Assembly (NCBI GenBank): GCA_900319105.1
Contig: ONND01000003.1
Coordinates: 180,225-244,224 of the forward strand
Origin: an uncultured Bacteroidales bacterium
Lineage (GTDB): Bacteria; Bacteroidota; Bacteroidia; Bacteroidales; Paludibacteraceae
Direction of reading: 5' to 3'
Length of the DNA stretch: 64,000 nt
A program made the position numbers and the translations under genes. This document shows, piece after piece, positions 1 through 10,997 of this stretch. Every line of letters starts with the position of its first letter. Position 1 is the stretch's first letter. The notes under the pieces are model-generated. The model ran no database searches and had not been told where the DNA came from. It saw only the letters and a list, made by a program, of their open reading frames with translations.

Positions 1-9
1 CATAAGCAT
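1..9 (-). CDS. Start of a gene running off the left edge (partial)
   Basis: Only the first three codons (ATG CTT ATG) are inside the window. The call rests on comparison: the gene at 351-1169 starts with the same ATG CTT ATG, and the same 28-bp sequence lies just upstream of both starts (17-44 and 1195-1222). This suggests a tandem relative of that gene, or at least a gene with a copied upstream region. Nothing can be said about the product. Confidence 0.35.
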
Positions 10-16
10 TAATTTT

Positions 17-44
17 TTTAGTTAAATGAATAATTTATTTTTGA
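17..44. repeat. 28-bp direct repeat, copy 1
   Basis: This copy is identical to 1195-1222; the core is AGTTAAATGAATAATTTATT. Each copy lies a few bases (copy 1) or about 25 bases (copy 2) upstream of an ATGCTTATG start on the minus strand. It contains a small TAAAT/ATTTA hairpin. It may be a shared promoter or leader segment carried along by duplication of the gene start. Confidence 0.7.
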
Positions 45-338
45 TTAAACTTTTGCTCCTTTTCTCATGCCAATGTACATCACTTCATGCATGTACGGAG
101 ACACACCACGAATTGCCACTTTGCGAGCTAGTTCTCTATCGGATACAATTGGTCCGAACAAAGCAGCAGAAGCATCGGTCGTCATAGAAGAAATGCCCTT
201 CATGGACAACGTCACCATTTCACCGTTACTCTTCTTTACGGTTTCAGCAACCTCTTTTGCCAACCGCCGGGACTGCTCTACGGTTAGAGTGTCAGTTCCG
301 CCAGAGTAATTTTTTGATTCTAAAATTGTCTTTGCCAT
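45..338 (-). CDS. STAS-like domain protein (DUF4325-like)
   Basis: A 97-residue soluble protein with no signal peptide. The stretch V-T-L-S-M-K-G-I followed by a D/S-rich turn and a hydrophobic helix, then the V-A-I-R-G-V strand, resembles the STAS-like fold (DUF4325 type) used in anti-sigma antagonist-like or phospho-switch proteins. This is pattern recognition on a short sequence and the function is unknown. It starts 12 bases after the stop of the 351-1169 gene on the same strand, so the two are probably co-transcribed and may act together, for example as a cytoplasmic partner of a membrane sensor. No kinase or sigma factor is visible nearby. Confidence 0.5.
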   Translation of the reverse strand: MAKTILESKNYSGGTDTLTVEQSRRLAKEVAETVKKSNGEMVTLSMKGISSMTTDASAALFGPIVSDRELARKVAIRGVSPYMHEVMYIGMRKGAKV

Positions 339-350
339 ATTGATTAAGTT

Positions 351-1169
351 TTAATTATTCGATTTTTCTTGGATTAACTCCGGATGATTATGATACACAT
401 CTACATAATCTTTTAGAAATTTTTGAATATTATTCATTACTTCCGCACTTTGGTCTCCATCTTTCTTTTTCTTAAACTGTGCTAATAGATTCGCTGTGAC
501 TCTCCCGATCTTTCCCCGAATGTACAGCGTATTTTGTTGATGGAAATCCTCTGCTTCAATAATCTTGTCATTCAATTGCCTTTTAAGTTCTGCATCCCCT
601 TCTCCTCCATCCGGCCAAAGAGAGTTTTCATGCGCCGACATGAAATTATCAATGTCTTTCAACTTCTGATACATATCAGCCTGCTTCTTAACTTCTACCT
701 CTTGTATATTTTGAGTGCGTATTTCTTTTGTCTCCAAATGTTTAAGTCTTGTTTGCAATACATATGTGAGTATCACGACTAAAACGTTAGCAATTATTGA
801 TATAATGGCAATAATAACAGTCCAATTTGTTTCCTTATTTTCTTCTATTAACCGCAGAGAATAATCTCCTGATAATTTCAAACCAATATTTTCCCCCTCC
901 TTTTTTGCATCCACACTATCATTAACTATATCTATTTTTGTACCTTCTTTTGATGAATCTTTTTCTAGTACAATTACTGGATTTTTAGTCGATTTAGGTG
1001 TATTTTCTGCTCCCAAAACATTTCCAACGCCCACAAAGAGTGCAAGAAGCATAGCGCAAAGGTAGCGCAAGGGTAGCGCAAGGGTAGCGCGTTTAGTTTG
1101 CGAATTACCTCCCCCTGTGTTTTGGGGCATCTTCGTTACCAAACTTAGAAAATTGTTTTTCATAAGCAT
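351..1169 (-). CDS. Envelope protein with signal peptide, one transmembrane helix and coiled-coil tail, unknown function
   Basis: 272 residues. Residues about 36-54 form a signal peptide ending in a V-G-V-G-N-V-L-G motif that is also found in the large surface proteins at 49-61 kb. A second hydrophobic segment around residues 117-139 (V-I-I-A-I-I-S-I-I-A) is followed by a charged, helical, coiled-coil-like cytoplasmic part. The leader before the signal peptide (residues about 25-36) is encoded by a tandem 11-bp repeat, so repeat changes would shift the frame. There is no T9SS tail. It is followed by the STAS-like gene 12 bp downstream. I do not recognise a family; a membrane-anchored accessory or sensor protein is possible. 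Confidence 0.6.
   Translation of the reverse strand: MLMKNNFLSLVTKMPQNTGGGNSQTKRATLALPLRYLCAMLLALFVGVGNVLGAENTPKSTKNPVIVLEKDSSKEGTKIDIVNDSVDAKKEGENIGLKLSGDYSLRLIEENKETNWTVIIAIISIIANVLVVILTYVLQTRLKHLETKEIRTQNIQEVEVKKQADMYQKLKDIDNFMSAHENSLWPDGGEGDAELKRQLNDKIIEAEDFHQQNTLYIRGKIGRVTANLLAQFKKKKDGDQSAEVMNNIQKFLKDYVDVYHNHPELIQEKSNN
1053..1090. repeat. 11-bp tandem repeat (3.5 copies) in a signal-peptide leader
   Basis: The unit AGCGCAAGGGT occurs three times (the first copy with one change), followed by AGCGC. It lies inside the coding leader of the 351-1169 gene, just before its signal peptide. The unit is not a multiple of three, so gain or loss of one copy would shift the reading frame. Confidence 0.85.
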
Positions 1170-1194
1170 TATATTTTTGAAATTTGTAAAAATA

Positions 1195-1222
1195 TTTAGT
1201 TAAATGAATAATTTATTTTTGA
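1195..1222. repeat. 28-bp direct repeat, copy 2
   Basis: Identical to 17-44. It lies between the end of the toxin gene and the start of the 351-1169 gene, so it is in the upstream region of that gene in the same position relative to the start as copy 1. Confidence 0.7.
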
Positions 1223-1241
1223 GTATTTGTTTGTAAGCTTT

Positions 1242-1598
1242 TCAATATTTTGTTTTGGGGTTGCCTTGAGATTCATCCAACTCAATGATTATCTCGTCCA
1301 AAAAGGCATCAGACACATTTGCCATATCTGCCTTGTCATAAATATACAAGAACGACAAGCATGTATCTTCTATCGTCAGACGGATAATAACGCGCCCGCC
1401 ACCTCGTTTGCCACGTCCTTTAGACGTAAACGCTATGCGCACCTTGCGCATCCCGTCATGCAACTCATCTCCTTGCAGAGGATTCTCTTTCAGCGACAAC
1501 AGCAAACGATTAAAGTCGTTCGGCAAAGAACGATATCTTTTCTTCAACTGCTTAAACGCGCGTTGAAAATCGGTCGAGAAGCGAACTTGCTCTATCAT
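1242..1598 (-). CDS. RelE/ParE-family toxin
   Basis: 118 residues. The N-terminal pattern (F-S-T-D-F-Q-R-A-F-K-Q-L-K-K-R), the L-x-G-D-x-L-H-D-G-x-R-K-V-R-I strand and a basic centre followed by the R-V-I-I-R-L strand and L-Y-I-Y-D-K-A are typical of the RelE/ParE/HigB toxin fold. RelE-type toxins cleave mRNA and ParE-type toxins target gyrase; the sequence alone does not decide which. Its ATG overlaps the stop of the upstream small gene (ATGA, 4 bp), as expected for a translationally coupled toxin-antitoxin pair with the antitoxin first. Confidence 0.75.
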   Translation of the reverse strand: MIEQVRFSTDFQRAFKQLKKRYRSLPNDFNRLLLSLKENPLQGDELHDGMRKVRIAFTSKGRGKRGGGRVIIRLTIEDTCLSFLYIYDKADMANVSDAFLDEIIIELDESQGNPKTKY

Positions 1599-1780
1599 AA
1601 TTCACGAATGAATTGCAGCGCCTCGTCAACACTCATTGAAGGGGCTGTTTCACATTCTCGCTTAGCTCTTACCACCGCATTAGCCACGCGATAAGCCTGT
1701 TCCAACTCCAGAAAGCGATTCCAACGTCTCGGAGACATTCGAACAGTTATGCTCCTCGTATTTCTCTCTAATACACACAT
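1595..1780 (-). CDS. Probable cognate antitoxin
   Basis: 61 residues, basic in the middle (S-P-R-R-W-N-R-F). It lies directly upstream of, and overlaps by 4 bp, a RelE/ParE-type toxin. It ends in an S-M-S-V-D-E-A-L-Q-F-I-R-E-L helix that could wrap the toxin. The I-T-V-R-M-S strand followed by helices would fit a ribbon-helix-helix DNA-binding antitoxin. Identification is mostly by position and size. A -7/-33 promoter lies at 1951-1981, leaving a leader of about 165 nt. Confidence 0.6.
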   Translation of the reverse strand: MCVLERNTRSITVRMSPRRWNRFLELEQAYRVANAVVRAKRECETAPSMSVDEALQFIREL

Positions 1781-1950
1781 AGCTTTTATAGTTTGTCGTT
1801 TCTATTTATGCAAGCCAAGTCTAGCTAACAGGCTTACCTGTTCTTGCGGTGTACTCAGCGGCCATTTCCCGCATTTCCTTTTGTTTTCTCAAAATCTCTT
1901 TTCTTGACTATTTTAATAGTTCTATGGATATTCTAATTAATTTCACGCTG

Positions 1951-1981
1951 CAAAGATACGAAAAGTTTTTCATATACGCAA
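1951..1981 (-). promoter_or_regulatory. Bacteroidota-type promoter for the toxin-antitoxin pair
   Basis: On the minus strand TTG (1979-1981) and TATCTTTG (1951-1958) are separated by exactly 20 bp, the TTG/TTTG-N20-TAnnTTTG form seen repeatedly in this window. Transcription would start near 1945. The leader to the antitoxin start at 1780 contains a 17-codon reading frame (ending near 1823) of doubtful meaning. Confidence 0.6.
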
Positions 1982-2054
1982 GCGCGAGGGCGCAAGGGCG
2001 CGAATAATTACACAAAAAAAGTGATTTTCGTCAATTTTTCTACATTCAGGGAAT

Positions 2055-2109
2055 GACTTGACCCCGACTTGCCCTCGAGATTACCTCGAGATTAACCCGA
2101 CTTGCCCCC
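2055..2109. repeat. 11-bp tandem repeat (5 degenerate copies), intergenic
   Basis: Units in order: GACTTGACCCC, GACTTGCCCTC, GAGATTACCTC, GAGATTAACCC, GACTTGCCCCC. They lie in the 436-bp gene-free stretch between the antitoxin gene and the end of rpoC. The rest of that stretch holds the toxin-antitoxin promoter, a run of GCGCGAGGGC-like bases (1980-2003) and the rpoC terminator. Confidence 0.85.
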
Positions 2110-2156
2110 GATAAGTATTTTACAATCAACTATAAATGAGCTCTTTATAAACACCC

Positions 2157-2192
2157 AAAACCGCCACACCGGGGAAAGGTGTGACGGTTTTT
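2157..2192 (-). terminator. Terminator after rpoC
   Basis: A strong hairpin, with a 13-14 bp stem built from AAACCGCCACACC and GGTGTGACGGTTT around a 7-base loop, flanked by T runs on both strands. It lies 25 bp downstream of the rpoC stop codon and ends the rpoBC transcript. Confidence 0.8.
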
Positions 2193-2216
2193 CTACAGCG
2201 TTAGGATTCGTATGGA

Positions 2217-5200
2217 TTACTCATCCTCGCCGTTGAGGGCAGCTTCCGCAGCCTCACGGGCAGCCTGGATAGCTGCGTACTCTTCTGCGTTATGGACGGT
2301 GATCTTCGAGAACTCACGCAGACCTGTACCGGCCGGGATGAGGTTACCGCAGATCACGTTCTCCTTCATTCCCTCGAGGTAATCAACCTTACCGCGGATA
2401 GCCGCTTCGTTGAGCACCTTCGTGGTCTCCTGGAAGGAAGCTGCAGACATGAAGGATTTCGTACCGAGTGCCGCACGGGTGATACCCTGGAGTATCTGCT
2501 TTGCGGTAGCGCACTCTGCGTCACGTGCCTTAACCAGTTTCTTGTCGCGGCGACGCAGCGAAGAGTTCTCGTCGTGGAGACGACGGGCAGTCACGATCTG
2601 ACCCTCTTTGAGGTTCTCGGATTCACCGGCATCGGTAACCACCTTGCGACCCCAGATACGGTCGTTCTCCTCAAGGAAGTCCATCTTGTCAACCACATCG
2701 CCCTCCAGATAACGGGTGTCACCCGGATCGAGAATCTCTACCTTGCGCATCATCTGACGCACAATGATCTCAAAGTGCTTGTCGTTGATCTCCACACCCT
2801 GCATACGATATACGGCCTGTGCTTCGTTGACGATATAATCCTGTACCGCTGTCGGACCCTGAATAGCCAGGATGTCCTCCGGAGTGATAGCACCATCGGA
2901 GAGCGCGTGTCCGGCGCGTACGTAGTCGCCTTCCTGCACAAGAATCTGCTTGGACAGAGGAATGAGGTATGCTTTCTGCTCGCCTAACTTGGAGGTTACA
3001 AACAGCTCACGGTTACCACGTTTGATCTTACCGAACGATACCTCACCGTCGATCTCAGCCACAACTGCCGGGTTGGACGGGTTACGAGCCTCAAAAAGCT
3101 CGGTGATACGGGGAAGACCCGAGGTGATATCACCGCCGCTGTTGGTAGCACGTGCCATCGAGAAGAGGGTATCTCCGATATGTACCTCTGCGCCTTCGGT
3201 GAAGATAAGAGATGCCTTCACCGGCAGGTTGTACGTACGGAGGATATTACCATCCTTGTCCACAATATGTGCCTGCGGCATCTTGGTCTTGTCCTTCGTA
3301 TCGGTAATGGATACCTCGCGTTTACCGGTTTGCTCATCGACTTCAGTCTTCGAGGTAACACCCTCGATGACATCTTCGTATTTGATGAAACCATCAATCT
3401 CGATAATCAACGGAGTCTTATACGGATCCCACTCGCAGATAACGGTACCCTTGTCGTATTTCTGACCCGGAGTAACGAACAACTTGGCTGCGTACGGGAT
3501 ATCGAAGTTCGAGAGTACAACACCGGTCTTTTCATCCTTGAGCGACATCGCGTTCTGACGGCTGACGATGATAGTATCGCCGGCAGCGGTAGTGATCGTA
3601 CGCAGATCTTCGATCTCGACGATTCCTTCGCGCGTCAGAGCATAAGTACCTTGTGCTGCTGCACCACCTGCCAAACCTCCCGAGTGGAAGGTACGGAGGG
3701 TCAACTGGGTACCCGGCTCACCGATAGCCTGGGCTGCAATCACGCCGACTGCCTCACCTTTCTGAACCATCTTACGCGATGCAAGGTTACGGCCGTAGCA
3801 CTTCGCACAAACGCCATGTTTGCTCTCGCAGGTGAGTACGGAACGGATCTCCACTTCCTCGATACCTGCAGCCTCGATAGCCTCGCATTGCGCCTCACGG
3901 ATCTCTTCGCCGGCTGCAACGATGAGGTTACCCTCATTATCCAGAATATCATGTACGGATACACGACCGAGGATACGCAGCGTAAGCGAAGCGATGGTAT
4001 GACCATTCGCATCCTTGATAGCACGCGCGGTCAATCCACGAAGCGTACCGCAGTCCTCCTCATTGATGATCACATCGTGCGATACATCGACCAGACGACG
4101 GGTCAGGTAACCGGCATCGGCGGTCTTCAAAGCCGTATCGGCAAGACCCTTACGTGCACCGTGCGTGGAGATGAAGTACTCCAACACGGACATACCCTCT
4201 TTGAAGTTAGCGAGGACAGGGTTCTCGATATCAGGACGGGTATCTACGGCTCCTGCCTTCATAGGCTTCGCCATAATACCACGGATACCGGCAAGCTGCT
4301 TGATCTGCTGTTGGTTACCACGCGCACCCGAATCCATCATCATGTAAACAGAGTTGAAGCCTTGGTCGGCACTCTTCATATGATCCATAAGGATAGTCGT
4401 CATCTCGCCGTCGATCTGTTTCCAGGTATCTACGACCTGGCGGTAACGCTGATCATCGGATACCTCACCCTCGTTATAGAGGTCGGTGATCTGATCTACG
4501 ATGTCGTTACCCTTTTGGATGAGCGATTGCTTCTCCTCAGGAATAATGATATCATTGAGGTTGAAGGACAGACCGCCGCGGAATGCACGGTAGTAACCGA
4601 GGTCCTTGATATCGTCAAGGAACTGAGCTGCACGTGCCACACCGCAGGTCTTGATAACCTTGGAGATGATGGACTTGACAGCACCCTTCTTCATCAGTAC
4701 GTTCTGGAACCCAAGCTCCTTCGGCACGTACTGGTTGACGATTACACGACCCGGAGTGGTCTCAATGAGTTCGCCATTGACACGTACCTTCACCTTCGCG
4801 TGGATATCTACACGGCCTTCGTTAAGAGCAATAATAGCCTCCTCTTCGGAATAGAAAGCGAGACCCTCGCCCTTCACGCCTGCGCGTTCCTTAGTAATAT
4901 AATACAGACCCAGAATCATATCCTGCGAAGGAACAGTGATCGGGTTTCCGTTAGCCGGGTCAAGGATGTTGTGCGATCCGAGCATGAGGAGCTGTGCCTC
5001 CAGGATAGCCTCGTTGCTCAACGGCAAGTGAACAGCCATCTGGTCACCATCGAAGTCGGCGTTGAAGCCGGCACAGGCCAGCGGGTGCAACTGGATAGCC
5101 TTACCCTCGATCATCTTCGGCTGGAAGGCCAAGATACCATGACGGTGCAGCGTCGGCGCACGGTTCAGCAGAACAGGGTGGCCCTCCATTACGTGCTCAA

Positions 5201-6506
5201 GGATCTCGTAAATAACCGGCTCACGGCGGTCGATGATCTTCTTCGCCGATTTAACGGTCTTGACGATACCGCGCTCGATGAGCTTACGGATAATAAACGG
5301 TTTGTAGAGCTCTGCCGCCATCTCCTTAGGCAGACCGCACTCGTGCATCTTGAGCTCCGGACCTACGACGATAACCGAACGCGCAGAGTAGTCCACACGT
5401 TTACCGAGCAGGTTCTGACGGAAACGGCCTTGTTTACCTTTCAGAGAGTCCGAAAGGGACTTGAGCGGACGGTTGGCATCCGACTTCATCGCCGTGGTCT
5501 TACGGCTGTTATCGAAGAGGGAGTCCACCGCCTCCTGAAGCATACGCTTCTCGTTACGGAGGATGACATCCGGTGCCTTGATCTCAACGAGTCGTTTGAG
5601 TCGGTTATTACGGATAATAACACGACGATAGAGATCGTTGAGGTCGGAGGTGGCGAAACGACCACCATCCAGCGGTACGAGCGGACGGAGCTCCGGAGGA
5701 GTCACAGGAATAGCCTGCAGAATCATCCACTCAGGACGGTTCTTGCCGTTCGACGCACGGAAAGCCTCTACGACTTGAAGACGCTTGAGCGCTTCCTGAC
5801 GACGCTGTACCGACGAAGACTTGTCCGCCGTGGCACGCAACTCATACGAGAGAGCATCCAGATCAATTGCCGCGAGAAGGTCATAAACAGCCTCGGCACC
5901 CATCTTCACAATAACCTTGTTGGGATCGGTGTCCTCCAGCAATTCATTGCCTTCCGGAATGATATTGACTACCTGCTGATATTGATCCTCATCGAGCAGC
6001 ATGCAGTTCTCAATAGGAATTCTATTCTTATCGGTCTCATGCTTCTCGCCGATCTCCTGACCCTCGAGAGCACCGGCACGTACTACGAGATATTTCTCGT
6101 AATAGATGACAGAGTCAAGCTTCTTGGTCGGGATACCGAGCAGCGCCGCCATCTTCGAAGGCAGCGAACGCAGGTACCATATATGCGCTACAGGAACGAC
6201 GAGCTTGATATGACCCATACGCTCACGACGCACTTTCTTTTCGGTAACCTCTACGCCGCAACGCTCGCAGACGATACCTTTATAACGGATACGCTTGTAC
6301 TTACCGCAGTGGCACTCAAAATCCTTGGTAGGACCAAAAATGCGCTCGCAGAATAAGCCATCGCGCTCCGGCTTGTATGTACGATAGTTAATCGTTTCCG
6401 GTTTGAGCACCTCACCCGAAGAGATCTGCATGATCTCATCCGGAGATGCCAGACCAATAGAGATCTTGGTGAAACCGGTTTTCTTATTTTCTTGTTTAAA
6501 AGCCAT
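2217..6506 (-). CDS. rpoC: DNA-directed RNA polymerase subunit beta'
   Basis: 1429 residues, full length for Bacteroidota. The N-terminal zinc site uses Cys65, Cys67, Cys80 and Cys83 (C-H-C-G ... C-E-R-C-G). The catalytic [12 protein letters not shown] loop near residue 480 holds the Mg-binding aspartates. The second zinc-binding cluster (C-x-x-K-x-G-V-C-x-x-C-Y-G) lies near residue 900, and the trigger-loop region follows it ([14 protein letters not shown]). It is 15 bp downstream of rpoB and is co-transcribed with it. A terminator follows at 2157-2192. Confidence 0.98.
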   Translation of the reverse strand: MAFKQENKKTGFTKISIGLASPDEIMQISSGEVLKPETINYRTYKPERDGLFCERIFGPTKDFECHCGKYKRIRYKGIVCERCGVEVTEKKVRRERMGHIKLVVPVAHIWYLRSLPSKMAALLGIPTKKLDSVIYYEKYLVVRAGALEGQEIGEKHETDKNRIPIENCMLLDEDQYQQVVNIIPEGNELLEDTDPNKVIVKMGAEAVYDLLAAIDLDALSYELRATADKSSSVQRRQEALKRLQVVEAFRASNGKNRPEWMILQAIPVTPPELRPLVPLDGGRFATSDLNDLYRRVIIRNNRLKRLVEIKAPDVILRNEKRMLQEAVDSLFDNSRKTTAMKSDANRPLKSLSDSLKGKQGRFRQNLLGKRVDYSARSVIVVGPELKMHECGLPKEMAAELYKPFIIRKLIERGIVKTVKSAKKIIDRREPVIYEILEHVMEGHPVLLNRAPTLHRHGILAFQPKMIEGKAIQLHPLACAGFNADFDGDQMAVHLPLSNEAILEAQLLMLGSHNILDPANGNPITVPSQDMILGLYYITKERAGVKGEGLAFYSEEEAIIALNEGRVDIHAKVKVRVNGELIETTPGRVIVNQYVPKELGFQNVLMKKGAVKSIISKVIKTCGVARAAQFLDDIKDLGYYRAFRGGLSFNLNDIIIPEEKQSLIQKGNDIVDQITDLYNEGEVSDDQRYRQVVDTWKQIDGEMTTILMDHMKSADQGFNSVYMMMDSGARGNQQQIKQLAGIRGIMAKPMKAGAVDTRPDIENPVLANFKEGMSVLEYFISTHGARKGLADTALKTADAGYLTRRLVDVSHDVIINEEDCGTLRGLTARAIKDANGHTIASLTLRILGRVSVHDILDNEGNLIVAAGEEIREAQCEAIEAAGIEEVEIRSVLTCESKHGVCAKCYGRNLASRKMVQKGEAVGVIAAQAIGEPGTQLTLRTFHSGGLAGGAAAQGTYALTREGIVEIEDLRTITTAAGDTIIVSRQNAMSLKDEKTGVVLSNFDIPYAAKLFVTPGQKYDKGTVICEWDPYKTPLIIEIDGFIKYEDVIEGVTSKTEVDEQTGKREVSITDTKDKTKMPQAHIVDKDGNILRTYNLPVKASLIFTEGAEVHIGDTLFSMARATNSGGDITSGLPRITELFEARNPSNPAVVAEIDGEVSFGKIKRGNRELFVTSKLGEQKAYLIPLSKQILVQEGDYVRAGHALSDGAITPEDILAIQGPTAVQDYIVNEAQAVYRMQGVEINDKHFEIIVRQMMRKVEILDPGDTRYLEGDVVDKMDFLEENDRIWGRKVVTDAGESENLKEGQIVTARRLHDENSSLRRRDKKLVKARDAECATAKQILQGITRAALGTKSFMSAASFQETTKVLNEAAIRGKVDYLEGMKENVICGNLIPAGTGLREFSKITVHNAEEYAAIQAAREAAEAALNGEDE

Positions 6507-6521
6507 AGTTGTCCTCCAATC

Positions 6522-9500
6522 TTATTCCATGTTGATACTGAGTGCGAGACCCTGAAGCTCGTGCAGGAGCACGTTAAGCGACTCGGGAAGACCCGGAGTA
6601 GGGAAAGGTTCGCCTTTGACGATAGCCTCGTATGTACGCGCACGACCTGTCACGTCATCCGACTTGATGGTAAGGATCTCTTGCAGCACGTGAGCAGCAC
6701 CGTGTGCCTCAAGTGCCCAAACCTCCATCTCACCGAAACGCTGACCACCGAATTGTGCCTTACCGCCCAACGGCTGCTGCGTAATGAGGCTGTACGGACC
6801 AATCGAACGGGCGTGCATCTTATCATCGACCATGTGACCGAGTTTCATGAAGTAGGTCACACCGACCGTAGCCATCTGGTCAAACGGTTCACCCGTCTCA
6901 CCGTCGTAGAGCTGGGTCTTACCGGCACGGGGCAGACCTGCTTTGTCGGTCCACTCGTCCAGTTGCTCCATCGTACAACCGTCGAAGATAGGCGTAGAGA
7001 ACTTAACACCCAGTTCCTGACCTGCCCAACCGAGGACAGCCTCGAAGATCTGACCGATGTTCATACGCGAAGGCACACCCATCGGGTTCAATACGATATC
7101 CACCGGCTTACCATCGGCGAGGAACGGCATATCTTCTACACGTACGATCTTGGATACAATACCCTTGTTTCCGTGACGACCTGCCATCTTATCACCTACG
7201 CGGATCTTACGACGCTTAGCGATATAAACTTTCGCCATCTGGATAATACCGTTCGGCAGTTCATCACCGATGGTAAGATTGAATTTCTCGCGCTTGAGCG
7301 CTGCGTCCATCTCCTTATATTTCGCGATATAGTTGATGACACACTGTGCCACAAGCTCGTTCTTGTGCTCGTCTGCAGTCCATCCTTCGAGCAGAACGGA
7401 GAAATAATCGATAGCATCCAGACGCTCTTTGGAGAAATGCTGGCCCTTGCTGATAATCTCGGTACCGAGGATATCCTTGACGGATACAGCCTGGCGGCCA
7501 TTCAGGATTGCATAGAGCTTGTTAATCAGCAACTCACGCAATGCCTCTGCCTGCTCGCGGAACTTGAGATCCATCTTCTGGATAGTCTCCTTATCATCCA
7601 TCTTCTGCTTGCGGTCTTTATTGGCACGCGCATAGAGTTTCTTGTCGATGATTACACCATCAAGCGACGGGCTGGCCTTGAGAGAAGCGTCCTTGACGTC
7701 TCCGGCTTTGTCACCGAAGATAGCCTTGAGCAGTTTCTCTTCCGGCGAAGGATCGGTCTCTCCCTTCGGCGTGATCTTACCGATCAGGATATCACCCGGC
7801 TGGATGTAAGCACCGATACGGATGATACCGTTCTCGTCGAGGTCTTTGGTCGCATCCTCGGATACATTGGGGATATCTGCCGTGAACTCTTCCATACCGC
7901 GCTTCGTATCACGTACCTCGAGCAACTGCTCTACTACGTGAACGGAGGTGTACATATCCTCGCGTACGATACGCTCGGACAGAACGATAGCATCCTCGTA
8001 GTTATAACCCTTCCAAGGAATATAAGCTACCTTCAGGTTCTTACCCAGAGCCAATTCTCCGCCTTGGGTTGCATAACCCTCGGTAAGGATCTGACCTTTC
8101 TCCACCTTGTCGCCCTTGCGAACAAGCGGATGGAGGTCGATGGTGGTATTCTGGTTCGTCTTCTCGAACTTAGGCAGTTTGTACTCTTTCTCCGGAGCAT
8201 CGAAGCTGACAGCCTCTTCCTCCTCGGTACGCTCGTACTTGATGCGGATGACATCTGCATCGACATACGTAACGACACCTGTGCCTTCTGCGACTACCTG
8301 TGTGCGGCTGTCGGTGACGAGTTGCTCCTCGATACCGGTACCTACAATAGGCGCTTCGGAAGTGATCAACGGAACGGCCTGACGCATCATGTTCGATCCC
8401 ATCAACGCACGGTGCGCATCATCGTGCTCAAGGAACGGAATGAGCGAAGCAGCTACGGAAGCGATCTGGCAAGGAGCCACATCCATCAGGTTAACCTCGG
8501 AAGGCGCAACAACTGGGAAGTCGGCACCCAAACGGGTCTTAACCTTGGTACGGATGAAGTGTCCTTCCGGAGTCAAAGGTGCGTTACCCTGTGCAACTAC
8601 CTTATCTTCCTCATCCTCCGCAGAGAGATAGATAACATGATCGTTGTCGAGATCCACAACGCTGTCCTTAACCGGACGATACGGAGTCTCAATGAAACCG
8701 AGGTTGTTGATCTTCGCATAGATACACATGGACGAGATCAGACCGATGTTCGGACCTTCCGGACTCTCAATCGGACAGAGACGGCCATAGTGCGTATAGT
8801 GTACATCTCGAACCTCGAATCCGGCACGGTCACGGCTCAAACCACCGGGACCGAGAGCTGACATACGACGCTTGTGCGTGATCTCTGCCAGCGGGTTCTG
8901 CTGATCCATGAACTGGCTCAGGGCGTTGGTTCCGAAATACGAATTGATGATCGACGAGATTGACTTCGCGTTGATCAGGTCGGTCGGAGTGAAGACCTCG
9001 TTGTCGCGCACGTTCATACGCTCACGAACGGTACGAGCCATACGGGCCAAACCGATACCGAACTGGTTGAACAACTGCTCACCTACGGTACGTACACGAC
9101 GGTTGGAGAGGTGGTCGATATCATCTACCTCCGCGTTGCTGTTGATGAGCATGACGAGGTACTTGATAATCTCGATCATATCCTCCTTGGTCAACACACG
9201 GGTGTCGTCCGGAATAGACATGTTGAGCTTGCGGTTGATACGGTAACGGCCTACCTCACCGAGGTCATAGCGCTTCTGCGAGAAGAAGAGGTTCTGGATC
9301 ATCTCGCGCGCCGTAGCATCATCGGCCGGCTCGGCATTACGCAACTGACGGTAGATATAGAGGACTGCCTCTTTCTCCGTCTTAGCCGGGTCTTTCTGCA
9401 GGGTGTTGAAGATGATGGAGAAATCGTTTTCACGCTCCTGGTCCTTATGCAGCAGCACGGACTTGGATCCGGACTCCATGATGATATCAATCACCTCAGG

Positions 9501-10334
9501 AGTCAGCTCGGTCTCACGCTCTACAACGATCTGGTTACGCTCGATGGACGATACCTCACCGGTGTCCTCATCCACGAAATCTTCAATCGTCGGCTTCATC
9601 ACGTATCCCGCCAGACGGCGACCGATGCAAGCCTCAAGGGCCTCACGGTTCACTTTGACTTCTTCTGCCAGATCAAAGCAGTTCAGGATGTCCTTGTCGG
9701 ACTCGAAACCGATGGCACGGAGAAGCGTCGTAACCGGCAATTTCTTCTTACGGTCGATGTAAGCATACATGACCTTGTTGATATCCGTAGCGAACTCAAT
9801 CCACGATCCGCGGAAGGGGATGATACGAGCCGAGTAGAGTTTGGTGCCGTTGGAGTGCATCGATGTGCCGAAGAAAACACCCGGCGAGCGGTGCAACTGA
9901 CTAACGATAACGCGCTCTGCACCATTGATAACAAAGGTGCCCTTCGGCGTCATGTACGGAATAGTACCTAAGTAAACATCGGAAACGACGGTGTCGAAAT
10001 CCTCATGATCCGGATCCTCGCAGCTCAGGCGCAACTTGGCTTTCAAAGGCACAGAATAGGTAAGACCGCGCTTGATACACTCCTCAATCGAGTAGCGGGG
10101 ACGGTCCACCGAATAATCCAAGAAAGCCAGCGTAAAACTGTTGCGGGTATCCTGAATCGGGAAGTTCTCCGAGAATACCTTAAAGAGTCCCTCTTTACGA
10201 CGCTGCTCAGGGGTCGAATCCATCTGAACGAAATCGGCGAAGGACTTCAACTGAATTTCCAAAAAGTCAGGATAAGGCATATGCTTCTGCATACGACTGA
10301 AATTGACTCTTTGCTGTTTTTTTGTTGTAGCCAT
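6522..10334 (-). CDS. rpoB: DNA-directed RNA polymerase subunit beta
   Basis: 1270 residues. The rifampicin pocket is visible near residue 470-500 ([24 protein letters not shown]) and carries the residues usual in sensitive strains. The C-terminal [20 protein letters not shown] motif and the following part that contacts beta' are present. It is preceded by a 234-bp gap from rplL that contains an attenuator-like hairpin (10496-10533), so polymerase genes are probably expressed at a lower level than the ribosomal protein genes before them. Confidence 0.98.
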   Translation of the reverse strand: MATTKKQQRVNFSRMQKHMPYPDFLEIQLKSFADFVQMDSTPEQRRKEGLFKVFSENFPIQDTRNSFTLAFLDYSVDRPRYSIEECIKRGLTYSVPLKAKLRLSCEDPDHEDFDTVVSDVYLGTIPYMTPKGTFVINGAERVIVSQLHRSPGVFFGTSMHSNGTKLYSARIIPFRGSWIEFATDINKVMYAYIDRKKKLPVTTLLRAIGFESDKDILNCFDLAEEVKVNREALEACIGRRLAGYVMKPTIEDFVDEDTGEVSSIERNQIVVERETELTPEVIDIIMESGSKSVLLHKDQERENDFSIIFNTLQKDPAKTEKEAVLYIYRQLRNAEPADDATAREMIQNLFFSQKRYDLGEVGRYRINRKLNMSIPDDTRVLTKEDMIEIIKYLVMLINSNAEVDDIDHLSNRRVRTVGEQLFNQFGIGLARMARTVRERMNVRDNEVFTPTDLINAKSISSIINSYFGTNALSQFMDQQNPLAEITHKRRMSALGPGGLSRDRAGFEVRDVHYTHYGRLCPIESPEGPNIGLISSMCIYAKINNLGFIETPYRPVKDSVVDLDNDHVIYLSAEDEEDKVVAQGNAPLTPEGHFIRTKVKTRLGADFPVVAPSEVNLMDVAPCQIASVAASLIPFLEHDDAHRALMGSNMMRQAVPLITSEAPIVGTGIEEQLVTDSRTQVVAEGTGVVTYVDADVIRIKYERTEEEEAVSFDAPEKEYKLPKFEKTNQNTTIDLHPLVRKGDKVEKGQILTEGYATQGGELALGKNLKVAYIPWKGYNYEDAIVLSERIVREDMYTSVHVVEQLLEVRDTKRGMEEFTADIPNVSEDATKDLDENGIIRIGAYIQPGDILIGKITPKGETDPSPEEKLLKAIFGDKAGDVKDASLKASPSLDGVIIDKKLYARANKDRKQKMDDKETIQKMDLKFREQAEALRELLINKLYAILNGRQAVSVKDILGTEIISKGQHFSKERLDAIDYFSVLLEGWTADEHKNELVAQCVINYIAKYKEMDAALKREKFNLTIGDELPNGIIQMAKVYIAKRRKIRVGDKMAGRHGNKGIVSKIVRVEDMPFLADGKPVDIVLNPMGVPSRMNIGQIFEAVLGWAGQELGVKFSTPIFDGCTMEQLDEWTDKAGLPRAGKTQLYDGETGEPFDQMATVGVTYFMKLGHMVDDKMHARSIGPYSLITQQPLGGKAQFGGQRFGEMEVWALEAHGAAHVLQEILTIKSDDVTGRARTYEAIVKGEPFPTPGLPESLNVLLHELQGLALSINME

Positions 10335-10495
10335 TATTTTGGATGGTTGATAATTGTTTAACAGAATTAAACTGTTGGTAATGAATAATTTAAATCTAAA
10401 TCGCCGGTGATATATTTTATAGTATTTTAACTTTCACCCTATAATAATTACCAATTCTTGCAGTTTTTTAATCATTCTGTCCTATTGAGCAGAAA

Positions 10496-10533
10496 AGGTT
10501 TAGACCCTCATTTTGACGTGAGGATCTAAACCT
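10496..10533 (-). terminator. Attenuator hairpin between rplL and rpoB
   Basis: The AGGTTTAGA...TCTAAACCT outer stem (9 bp) continues into a CCTCA/TGAGG inner stem, followed on the minus strand by TTTTCTG. Its position in the rplL-rpoB gap fits the partial terminator that reduces transcription into rpoBC in many bacteria. The rest of the 10335-10568 gap shows only AT-rich sequence. Confidence 0.7.
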
Positions 10534-10568
10534 GTTCCACCCGATTAGAGTGGTTGGTCAAATGGGTA

Positions 10569-10952
10569 TTACTTGAGTTCTACCTCAGCACCTACCTCTT
10601 CGAGAGCTTTCTTCAGAGCCTCTGCGGTAGCTTTGTCAACACCCTCTTTTACAGTTGCAGGAGCTGCATCTACGATGTCCTTAGCCTCTTTCAGACCAAG
10701 ACCGGTTTGCTCCTTAACGGCCTTTACTACCTGGAGCTTGTTTGCACCTGCGCTCTTGAGAACTACATCGAACGAGGTCTTCTCCTCTGCAGCCTCTGCA
10801 GCAGCACCAGCTGCAGCAGGACCGGCAGCAACTGCTACAGCTGCAGCAGCCGGCTCGATTCCGTACTCCTCTTTGAGGATAGTAGCGAGTTCATTTACTT
10901 CCTTAACAGTAAGGTTAACTAATGTTTCAGCAATAACTTTAAGATCTGCCAT
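10569..10952 (-). CDS. rplL: 50S ribosomal protein L7/L12
   Basis: 127 residues with the usual order: an N-terminal dimerisation helix, an Ala-rich hinge ([10 protein letters not shown]) and the C-terminal factor-binding domain (K-T-S-F-D-V-V-L-K ... K-V-V-K[11 protein letters not shown]). This is the stalk protein that recruits translation GTPases. It is 45 bp downstream of rplJ, its partner in the stalk. Confidence 0.97.
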   Translation of the reverse strand: MADLKVIAETLVNLTVKEVNELATILKEEYGIEPAAAAVAVAAGPAAAGAAAEAAEEKTSFDVVLKSAGANKLQVVKAVKEQTGLGLKEAKDIVDAAPATVKEGVDKATAEALKKALEEVGAEVELK

Positions 10953-10997
10953 GATCGTATAAATTTTAAATGTTTTTAAATTCAGTTAATAAAATGA

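Noticed and set aside
3180-6356. Long open frame (1058 codons) on the plus strand opposite rpoC
   Set aside because: It is a mirror of the codon use of rpoC; its translation shows no domain and rpoC is certain. The same applies to 6492-8861 opposite rpoB and to other long antisense frames opposite rpoB, the giant genes and the amylases.
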